Below, piece after piece: positions 39,801 to 51,800 of a stretch of DNA of 60,000 nt (position 1 is its first letter; each line of letters opens with the position of its first letter). Origin of the DNA: Cryptomeria japonica. Lineage: Eukaryota; Streptophyta; Pinopsida; Cupressales; Cupressaceae. The translations under genes and the position numbers were made by a program. The notes beneath the pieces were generated by a model, which had not been told where the DNA came from, searched no databases, and worked only from the letters and a program-made list of their open reading frames with translations. The stretch lies in assembly GCF_030272615.1 (NCBI RefSeq), contig NC_081408.1, forward strand, positions 610,521,673 to 610,581,672, written 5' to 3'.

Positions 39801-42800
39801 ATAGAACACAACCCCTTGGACTTTATTTATATACTTGAAAAAAAATATGTATATTATGGATTCTATGTAAGATCAATCACAACTAATGAAAATAACAACA
39901 ATATCCCCAAACATGTGCCTTTTCGTAACGTGTATAGATGCCATGAAGAACATGTTGGCTGGACAGCTGTCCAACAACCACCTGGATTGGACAGTACCAG
40001 TCAATCATAACTAATTCAAACACTAATTACATCCTTACATACACATTCATGGTCCAGAAACATAACATGCCAACTTACTCAATTATTACACTAACTTGAG
40101 CATAACAAAACAAATTAATGATATCAATCTCAAGAATTCCAAATCACTGTATTAAAATTGATGTCTGCAATACTGGAATGCCTCCTGAAGACTAGTGTAT
40201 GCAAAACAGTTCAATAAACTGACCTTGCACACAGAGTGTTTGCTCAGCACCACAAACTTGTATGACTTGTGCTGGTTTTTGCACAGAAGCAACAACTCAT
40301 TTTTTTTTACAACAGTAAGGTGATGTCTTTGAAGAATCCAGCATCAGTTTGATCTCATCTTGGAATCTCTTTCCAGCAGTTCTATATAATTCATAAGCTG
40401 CTATAGGAAAATGGATACATTTGGACTCAGATTCAAGATTTAATTGACCAATGGTTCGTGGTCTGTATGTGTCGACTATCATGCACTCAACAAGGTCACT
40501 ATTAAGTACAGGGATCCTTAACCGTGCAATTGCAACCTCCTTACTAGCTTCTGAGGTGTTGAATACTTAACAAAAAATAATTTATTACAAACATGTGTTT
40601 ACTTTAGAAAAAATGTTTAGGGTATATAAAGCTACTGAACTCTTAGGAAAGTACAAAGCTCAACATTTCAATGTAATTCCTAGAATTTATCTCCACATTA
40701 TGTACGCTATTCAATTATAAATATTATTTTCAGCTATAAATAAAATTTTCTATTTATATTTTTCCTTCTTAAAATGCATGTTGAATGCTCTTTAAATTTT
40801 GTTTTCAGCTAGAGCATTCTGTGGGGACAGATCAGGTCCAAATCAATACAAACACTGTTGTAGTTGCATTTGGAAGTGCACCTGGGGTTCCCAACTGGTA
40901 AGAAACTTGAAGCATCTTACATTGGGACCTTTGTCAAATCATATATGTTATTTGTCTTTATTTTATTGATTGAAATTTTGTTTTTGAGGTAAATATTGTG
41001 ATTCTTGTGATTTGTGATGGTAAAGGATACAGCCTAACTTTGCTTATATCTTCCAGGGGTGGATTATTGCGCAGAGTGAAGGCAGAAATGACTGCAAGTA
41101 ACATTCTTCCAGCATTTGACATATTGTATGTGGTTGATGGTAGACGCTCATGGTATACAGAACATCAAAACATGATTAAAATGCCTTCAAAAATAATCCC
41201 GGTAAAAATGGATTTTATCTTGTAAAATCTAAGTTTCCCTGTGTTTCTGAGAATATAAAGTTGGACGGCTAGTTTAAATAGAATCCTTTTTGATAACCAC
41301 GTGATAACTGGTACTATCTTAATCCAGTCCTCTAAATGGTTAGAACATTGCTTTCTTCAATCATTGGAAATTGTGGCAGATATTCTTAAATCCCCAGAAG
41401 TTTGGATAATGTCTTGTAGCTACAAAATTAATTTCCCTACCTACCTTTCCATTGATTTATTGCAATTTTAGGTGCCACATATTCTTATATACGAGGCAGT
41501 CATCTTCCTTGATTCCATCATCCTCCTTGAACTCCTATATATTATGTTTTAACTTTGTTTTTGATCCATTTTCTAATGTGTGTGATTTTCTTATTAAATT
41601 CCAAGGATGTTTTTTATTGAGGTAAGTAGGGGTTCTGAAAAGGCCCAGACCCCTTTACAATAGAAGGTTTAGCAATAAGAACAGCAGGACAACAAAGGAC
41701 AGCCAGGAAATAACAAAGAAACTGCAAAAGACAAGACATGACAGAACCTAATAAGCACCCAACGCAAAGTTAGAGTGGCTAATAAAATTGTTCCAATGGT
41801 TTTTATTTAACCGCGGTAAAAGCAATCCAACCTTGTACTGTCCATAGGAGATTTTCCTTTATTGTCTTCCTCTTGAACCTCCTCAAAGGATGTAATAGAC
41901 TTCTCAATAGTAGCAAGAGTATGCTCCTTTTTCCTCCAAACAAAATGGTGTTTCTTGTTGTTCAAGCAACTCATAGAAGTATGCCCCACTTTATAACAAC
42001 AATGACAGATAACAAGAGAGTGTAGAGTGTTCAAATTCAATTGTTGCACCCAAACACCATATTAGGAAGATATGATAACCCGAGTAGAGAGGACCTTGTT
42101 CTTCTTTAGAAACACACAACATCTAGCAAACAACAAACACTTTTTGAATTTTGTGATCAGATCAATAGCACTGCAATGACTAAATGTATTGGCAATAAGC
42201 GTAAAAAAAAATTCATTCTAGAAATCCAAAGGCAGCCTGAGCAATCTAACACAAACAAGAAACTCGAAGCTAATATCATTCATCAGATTAAAAGTCCATA
42301 GACCAATTTTTAGGACAAAGGCCATTCTTCCCAAAAAACCAGGGACCATTAGGAAGAATCTTTGAGCAATCTTCCAAATTGAAAAAGAAAAGAGGAAAAG
42401 ATTGTTCATGGTAGTGTTGTGTTGTAAACACACACGCCTCATTGCAATTGGGGACCCCCTCTTTTTTGCTTGTTAGCATAGGGGTTTTCTTAGTTTTGTG
42501 TAGCTTGGCAGTGAATTTTGTCTCCTAGCTCTGAAAAGGAAAGTGATATCTTGTCAATCTGAATGAATGCATTGGTTAATCTATTAAGCAAGTGTGAAGT
42601 TTGTCTTTGGAATGGCCAGGTCAAGTCAAGAATAAGAGAGTCAAATTGGGAATTCCAGCACTTGGATGAGGATGAAGGAAGAAACCTTAAAGTTGAAATG
42701 AATAATGAAGAGAAAGTTCCTAGGTGAGAGATGGAATGAGCAAATTTCTCAAGAATTGAGTTTTACAAGGTAAAATCCATGTTGAGGTGCTAGATCACAA

Positions 42801-45800
42801 CCCTCCAAAATTCCAGGAAAAAATGATGTAAAGTTCATCTTCATCATGGAATTCCACTTCGAGTTTCGTCTCCAAGATGGAATTGTGCAACAAAATCCTT
42901 CATCAAGTCCTGGAAAGGTTAGAAAATTCTTGACTAAGACATTTTCATGCCCCATATTCCTTGGCCAAGTTGTGAGAAGGTAAGTAATTCCTTCTCCTAG
43001 TCATGAAATTGCAATAAATTCCTTAGCAATTCCACTTCCAAGTCGTGGAATACAAGAAATTCCCTTTCCATCACATGGAAATGGAACAAAATCCACCTCC
43101 TAGTCGAAATAGCGCTCAAGGAATTGCCTCTCAACCACATGGAAATGTTACAAATTTCCTGTTGTGCGTTGCACACACTCCCCATCGCCGACAAGGTCCC
43201 CCTTTCACTTTTTGACTTGTTTTCGTCTCACCCGGTGTAGGATTTTGATTTTTATCCGCCATTTTGAGGTGCAGCAGGTAGTTGTGAAGCAATAATCCTG
43301 CAGGAGAGTAAGCCCTCCCGTTTCCTCCAGTCCTGAGGTGTTCGTAAGAGGTCAGCAATGATCCCCTCCGGGATATGAGGGGATTAAATCATGAGCTATG
43401 TAACCATCTCTGAGACCTTTTCCTTTTGTCTTTTATTTGAAGTTCAAGTCAGTTTAGTATTCCAGTTCTAGCAAAGCACAAGTCGCTTTGTGATATCAAC
43501 AAATCATATCATTCACTAAGTGCATCCAACATAAAGTCGAATTGTTCGCATAATAAACCTTAGGGTTGCCTTATTTGATCAAATTGTTTAGCATTTGAGG
43601 TTTCCTTGTTCAAGAGAGGATAGAATACTTGTTATTTTAGTTTGTGTTGGAGAGTCACAATCAACAAGTAGCAAACCTAAACTTTTGTTTTCCAACTTTG
43701 AAGCATCCATCTTTCGACAGCATCAAGGTTGTGGCAATTGCCAAAGAATCTCCCAATAAGTGATTTCCGAAGCCAAGAAAATAGTAGTAAGGGAATCCAA
43801 GATATCAATTTGAATCAGCACTTCCACCTCATAAACCCTAGGGCAATGTAATGTCCCCTTTTCCGCTCTAGTTTGTTTTGAGGACCGTTAGCCTATTTCG
43901 GAGACCTGTAGGCTAGTCGGAAGCATAAATTAGGGTTTCCTACCTCTGGGAGGATGTTTCTTCATTTTCGAAGGCTTGCATGATTGGAATTTGTCATTTT
44001 CGAAAAGTTATAAATATAGGCCTTTGGCTCCCATTTGGGTATCCATGAAAATTTGTATAACGAAGTGCTGTCGGAATGGTGCCAGATTTGTGCTTCGAAG
44101 TCGCGAGCTTCCTAGCCTATGTTAGTTTCATGCTTGAGATATAGCACCTAGTTGTGGAGAGGCTATTTCTCACTCAGAGGAATAGATAGAGCATATTGAG
44201 AAGAGTTTGCATTAGTTAGTTTTTTGTTTTGTGTGAAATTTTATGTGCTTCCTGGTTGCTGGTTGGCGTCATGGCTAAAGCATATTTTCATTCCTAGTTT
44301 CCTGTGCGGGCTCCTATTGATTTTGGGTATTGGCTCTAAAGTTTTCTATGTATCCAGCGAAAAGATTTGTAAGTTTCTTAGTTTTCAGACCTTAGTGATG
44401 AGTTTCCAAATTTTAAATGCAAATCGTATTTTCCAGCCTAGACGTATTTATTAGGGAGGTGCATTGGGAAGCGCATTGAGTGTTTGGGGTCATATTTCTG
44501 TTGTTTTCCAGTTCGTACTTGGTTGCTCAATGCTTATTGTTGGTTTGGGTGTGTTGTTGGGTGATTTGAGTGAGTTAGGAGCTTTTTGGTGTGGATTAGT
44601 GTTGCTGGTTATGCATTTCCAGCCTACTGTCATATATATTAGATTTTTGAAAGTTGGATTTTGGGTGTGATTTTGAGAGTGTGAGTAGATTGGGTTGTTA
44701 GATGGTGTTTGGAGGTCTTGTTGCAGCTGTCAGCTCATAATCAGCACTTTGTTATCAAATTCTATATTCATTGTAATGCTGGTTAGTAGTACTAACAACA
44801 ACATTTTGGCTTTCTGCTATCCCATTGCATAAGTGGAAGAGGCTGGCTTACCGGCCTACCGTAGATTAGCAATATTTCTTATATTCATAAATCTCTATAA
44901 TGAATTGTAAAGCTAGTTAGTAGTACTAACAGCTATCTTTCTGATTTCTTATTTGGTTCCCACTGCATAAGTGGAAGAGGCTAGCTTTGTCGCCTATCTT
45001 GAGTTTGTAATATTGTCCTCCCACTGCACAAGCAGTTGAGTTGATTGTAATGTTGTCCTCCCGCTGAATAAACGGTGGAGTTGATATTAATTTTCATATC
45101 TAGTCCTCCTGCTGCACAAGCTGTTGAGTGATTGCATTCTTCAGTTATTTGGCTTGTCCTTGGCTGGTTTATTGCCAGGTGATTGCATTGTTTTCAATAT
45201 CCCGCTGTATATGCGGAAGGGGTTGGCTTGCCGCCCGAAGATTGTAATAATTTTCATTTATTGGCATCTAACGATCCCCTCGACACTGTATGCTCTCACC
45301 CTTCCAAAACACTGTATGCTCTCACCCTTCCAAATTGGGCTCTTGGTGATCAAAAAGTGGAGGGTTACTTTCAGCAGCATTTGGTTTTCATTTCCTAACC
45401 TTAACAAGTGTTGTGTTGAATGTAACTGTGGAAAAAAACTGGAAAAAATTCAAGGGGGATATTATAGGCAATCACCCTCTTTAGTAGAAACCCTAGGGTA
45501 ATCACCCTCTTCAAAAAACCCAATAGTCACATCATTGGCCTCCATCTCACAATGTTCTTTCAAAACCCTAGTGGCCATTATAGGAACAACAATAGGTGAG
45601 GAAGAAATAAGAACATCAATAGGAGATAAAGAAACATGAACAACAATAAGAGAAGAAGAAACAACACCCATCTCAACAAAAGACAAGTCCTCAACAGATG
45701 GAAGGAGAACAAATCCCTTACACAATCTCAAGAATGGAACACCATTATCGATCTCCACCACATTCTTCCCATCTACCTCATGCCTTTAACCCTTTTTATG

Positions 45801-48800
45801 AGCCTCAAAAAGAATATCAAGAAGTTTTCCCTTCTCTTTAGCAAAATCACTTGCCCAAACATCGTCCTCAATTACAACAATACTAGAAACTCCATCCTCA
45901 ACAATCGAGGCAAATCTGCCATCGCAAGAATAGGGAATGAAATCTGCCGCTAGGTATTGTTCCATTGTTGATGGCAGGTTAGCAGCAAAAAGTCCTCAAT
46001 GCCTCCATGGGCCCAAACATCTTCCTCCCCAGTGCCTTCGAGCACCCAAACAACTTCAACAAGAAAGCCATCATCAGGATCGCCATCATTAGCATTTGTT
46101 GAGCTGCCATCTCCATTGTTGGAAGAAGATGGAGAGCTTGATGCCTTTCCTAGGGTTTGAGAGGTAGTTGTCCTTGCCATTCAAATGTTTAGATTAGCCT
46201 CTTGATTTGACTATAATATACAGGAGGAAAATTAATGAAGAATGGCATGGGTAATGTTGTCGCACTAGTAGAACTTGCTTAAAATAATATCGAAGACATT
46301 TATTGGATATCTTGTTTTAAAAAATTTGGCATATTAACACCAAGGTAAACAGTCTCTGTTGTTGATTTCTTTTTCTTCTAATATTTTCTCTTTATTTAGC
46401 ATGATGTGCTAAACATAAATTAAAAAGTTACATAGAACAAAGAACCACAATATGGCTTACAATTTAAGCTGCAATGAAATCACCACAAGCAGCATGATGT
46501 ATTGTGCTTCTTTTTGGAATGTTGCATCACTAGACGTGTGTTGAGAGCCAAAAAAAAAAATCTTTATTGTGACCTCAAAAAGAAATGGCGATGAAGTGTA
46601 AAAGATCCGTTGCTCCTTTGCAACAACATTTATAGAACTATCACCGATCAATGAATGAGAGGCTTAAGAAAATTCAGATTTCATTCTCTCTCTTGAAAAA
46701 AAGGCTTTATTGATGGTCACAAAAATAGATGGAATCATTGTGACCCAAGAAGCTATAGTTCCATGAAGATATCTAAATCGAAATCCAAGTTCTTGAAGAT
46801 TTTTCTATTGAAGGCATATGATAAAGTGGATTGATCATTTCTAAAATAACTAGTGTCTCTTTGTGGCTTCTTCTAAGTGTGGTTGATAGCTGTGGCAACT
46901 TCTTTCTCAGTTTTTTCCACTGGCATTTCTTGTAATCTACTGGATTGGAGCATAAAAAGGGTATGGCAGGGGAGCCCTTTTTCCCTTACCTCCCTCATTA
47001 TGGATGAGAGTTTGGATAGATATTACTGTAGGCTTAGTATAAAGCATTATTCAAATAGTGAAAATTGGTGATAGGATTAGGAACTGCATGCAGCTCAAGT
47101 TTGATAATATGATACAGAATTTTTCAGTAGGCTAAAATTCTGGAAGAGAAGATACAAACCTGAAAGGCCACTTGAATGTCTCTCAACTTTCTTGACAAAT
47201 AAATGAGAATGTAATCTGCTCCCTGGCCTTTGTTGTGTCTGGCTCATCCCCTAGGTACCCTTGGAAGGTGTGTAACATTGTCTAATGCTAACATTGACAA
47301 GATAATCCAAATAAGAATATCAAAGATTTTAAAATTCCATTCGGTCCCTTTTCCAATGATTCTTGGATATTCCATTTCTGCCCTCTTCAAAAATACTTCT
47401 AGAGAGAGCTGGTGAGCAAGTTCAGCTCTAGGGTCAATAATAGGACTAACTGATGGTGAGAAAATGCTGATCATGGTGATGTTGTACTTAAATTTTGTCT
47501 TTTGCATAATGATTTGCATTTGGGTGATGGATGTACGCAACGAATTTGGTTGCTTTGTCATCTTCGCTTTGCATTTGATGCAATCAAGGATAGGGGACCC
47601 AATGAAGAGTAGCTTTCTCCTTGTAGCAAGACTACAAAACACCACTTATAATAGTCCAATAAGGTCCCTAAGATACCATGGAACTTGAATTTGAAGACTT
47701 CAAAAAGATTCAACTCTACGCAGAAACTGGACTCATCCAGTCATCGAACAAGACCATGAACACTCTTATAACATTTAATTTACTCATTTTAAACAGAAAT
47801 AATTTTGAAATCTTTTTCTCTGTAACTTGCTAACACATAGGTAAATTGTGAACACCAATCATGCTGATTATATTACCATGAAAGATATTACACGGTAGTG
47901 ATTTGGGGAAATTAGGATAGTATATCCTCTTACAATAGATGTATATCTTATCCAAAACTCCAAAAATATGCACGAGACCAGATCTAAACACAAAACAAGA
48001 ATTACATGGAAATAGATAGTACTATTTTAACAATAGCTCCAAACGATGACTTTGAACTTCTACCTTGAACTCCAAATCTGCAAATAATATCTACAAATGT
48101 GTTCTTCCCTTTGCTTGTAGATTGAAGAATAGGCATCATTTGTTCCTAATGTCCTTTTGCTTCCTTAATCAGAGCTTTGTGGAAATCTCTTTCAATGGCT
48201 TTGTTTCTTATTACAGATCTGAAAAATGAGAATCTTCCTTTTTTATTGAAAGTCCTCCACATAGTCAAGGAACTTAGCCCATCAATTGCTAGGTGCAACT
48301 ATAGTTGGAAAGGAATAGACGAATATTTTATAAATTTCAACTCTTGACTCGTCAATTCAGGTTTGCAGTGTTGATAAATTTGACAAAACTTTGTCTGCCC
48401 TTTTTGGTAAAATAGAGTTATCCTTTTAGGCAAATGTGTTCCCTATACCATAACTAGCATAAGGGTTAACTGGGAAGGAAACACACTTCACATATTTTCT
48501 CCTACAGTATGTACAACTTAGAAATTGAGGTGAAGAAAAATGATAGCCATTTCTTTTTCTATTTGATTTCAAGTCATATATCACATGTTCTAGATTTTAA
48601 ATAGAAATTTAGAAAAAAAAACTGAAATTGAAGAACTAAAGAATGAAGATCATAAAGAGTCATTTATAGGGCCTAATTAATGTCACAATGTCAACTTGGA
48701 AGAAAATACACACTGTCCATATCATGCTTATACATTCTATACAACTTAGAGATGGATTTGCAAAAAATGAAAATAGCAAATATGAATATTGCAAGGCAAT

Positions 48801-51800
48801 GAAGCTTCTTTAAATGAAATGATATTTTAGAGCATGTGTGAGTAAACTTTTAAAAGCTTAGTTTGGAATTGTACTAAACTATCTACATTCTATTTGATAT
48901 TTATAATAAATGCAAGACATCTATGATCTGTTTCATTTGGTTTTGTAGAAGCCATTACATGAAGAGAACAATCGAAGGATCTGTCAGTACTTTTATAATG
49001 AGCTTGAGGAGGCCTTGAAAAATTATAAGGCAATTTTGATGTTGGGGGACTCCATGGGTGCTTCTGCAGCACTCACATTTTCTTCTTTGGCAACATCGGT
49101 GATTGCATTTTGTCCTCAGGTTTATGTTTTGCTTATTCTTTTTATGGTTGTATTTAATTGGCTGCCAACTTTATATGTTTTGAATTACATATTTACTTGA
49201 TTGTTAGAAATTTTTTACAACATGATTGTCAACAGTACTTTGTGAAGTGATTGGCACAGCATACTTATATTGTTCATATAAGGACATGCATGCCATTATT
49301 AGCTTGGTAAGTGCAAATTGACATTTGAAATTTGAGATGTTAAGCATCAGAGCATGCGATAAACACCTCTTGAAGCTGACTTGATTACACATCTATTCCC
49401 TTGATGATAGATTTTTCATATATCAATGAAACTTGCCCAAGGTAAAAAATAAATTTGCCCTAATTCTCAATTTCCAAATAAATAAGTGGGTTTAGAGAAT
49501 ACCTTTCACGTGATTGAAACCCTGCAAACAGATTAGAAACTACTTACAACAAAAATTCCAATAATCAGATTAGCACAATTAAGCATCAGTAAATTCATAG
49601 CAGAATTATTAATTCAATCATAAAGCCTTTTAAAAAATTTAATATCTTTGGAAGGCTCAACTATATGAGAGCATGGGAGAGTGTGACTTCGATGGGGTGT
49701 CTTGAATCATCTACCCTAGGCCCAAGAGCGGATATACGATCCCTCTTGGCCTCATGTGGCCCATGCCATCCATATGAGGTGGTCTACCCAATGAGGTGTC
49801 CGCTTTCCTTTCCCCCTCATCTTGCCATCCCTTTACCTTTCTCTATGATTGGTCTGCTTGTATTGATGCACCATGATAGGGGAATGGGGTTACAACAGGG
49901 TGCCCTGGAAGCCATCTCTTCTAGGCCCAAGGGCAGTACCCTCTGTACCCCCTTGGCCTCATGGGACCATCTAGTCCCCACCTTGAGGTGGTGTACCTAG
50001 AGGAGTGCCCCATCACCATACCCCTCTTGCAATCCTACATTCTTTCTACCATGGCTGAAAGCACTCAGAAAATATGAAAGAATTCATATACTTTACATAT
50101 AATAAATAAATTATAGAAATTCATAATTCAGATGCAGTTAATGTTTACTGTGGTATAATCATAACAGCAGTATAATATTCAATCATTAGTGTTCAGAGGT
50201 ATACTTATTAATGCAGTATTTATTCTATTAGTTACAGAGAACTTGTACCAAACAGTATTATTCAATCGATCTGCTGAATATCCAATGCCTTATCCAGAAT
50301 TAAGTGATTGGTTCAATAACTGCAATTTTCTGTATTAAACTCGGAATTTGAATTTATATTCCCTCCTCTTTATATCAATTGATTACTCTTTTTATACCTT
50401 CATACCTCATTGATGAGACACATCTCCTTGGAAAGAGATATCCCTTACAAGGTAATGCCTCTTCATTTGTCTTACTATTTAAATCAGATCTGCACTTCTG
50501 ATTGTAGATTCATATTGTTGTTTCAAATGAAGTTCTCTCTCCCTTTTATACCTCATGTTTGAGGGAGTCACAAATTTTCATTTCATGCCTTTTAACCAGA
50601 GTTCCCAAACTCGCCGCGAGTCAGGCGAGTTCGCTGAGTTGGCGAGTCGAGCCAAGCTTGGCGAGTTTTGCTGACTCGGGACTCGAACTCGGCAAGTTTT
50701 GACCATAACTCGCCGAGTCCGAGCTCCAAGACTCGGCCATGACAGGTCAATGTTTTGACTTGAAAAATTCAAAAAAAACATGAAGTTGTCTCTCTGTCAG
50801 GATTCATATATGGAATATAACATTTAAGTACTTATACTTTAAGTTATATTCCATATATATTGTCAGGATGTTTGAGGATCCTTCAAATTTCCAGACAGTC
50901 AAATTTCAGGCCATTTCAAGATCAGGATGACATTCCAGACTTTTAAGGCGAGTTCACTCTGACCTTGATGTAAGGGACGGGACCTAGGAGGACACTATGT
51001 ATTCAACCAAGGTTTGATTTAGCAACTTTAAGCGTGACCGGATAGTACACAAAAACCCTAGGAATGATCTAGATTCTAAATAACCCCTAATCACTCAACT
51101 GACCTAACCTCCTTCACTCCACCTGACTTGATGACCTTTGAGAAATGTAGTATCCCAGTAATTGTTTTTTGTTTTTAGGCCAATAACAATTCATCCACAA
51201 CAAATAACCCGTTAAGGTTAGAGAAATAATCCAAACTACTGAAAGGGAACCCTTCCACCTTTTGTTCACCGAGAGCCCAGTCTGGGAGGGTGAGAGCATA
51301 CGGTGTTCCAGGGATCGTTAGCAACAATAATCAAACTGAAATTACAATGCCTAGGCGGCAAGCCAGCCCCTTCTGCTTATCCAGCAGGATAGAAACCAAA
51401 CTCTTGGCAGTAAACTGACCAAGGGAAAATGACAAGAAACTGAAATTCAATCACTCTACCGCGTATTTCAGCGGGAGGACATTACATTAAGCTATCACTC
51501 TACCGCATATTTCAGCGGGAGGACCATTGTATTGAACTTATCACTCGACCACTTATTCAGCGGGAGGACTAAGTACAAAAACTGAATTACAAAACTGAGA
51601 AGGTGGCAAGCCAACCTCTTCCACTTATGCAGTGGGAATTACAAATGAAAGCAGAAAGAAGGGATGATCAGTACTATTGAAACAACCTTACAACATAGAG
51701 ATGAGATGAGAAGAATCACTGCAGATTTCTACAACAAGGATATAAATTTCTGTTACAACCAATCTGCAGGCTGAAAGTACAAACCAGCAGCCTATAGAAA

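Noticed and set aside
47244-47645. 133-codon minus-strand frame as a gene
   Set aside because: No start context, domain or splice support; composition is like the surrounding intron.
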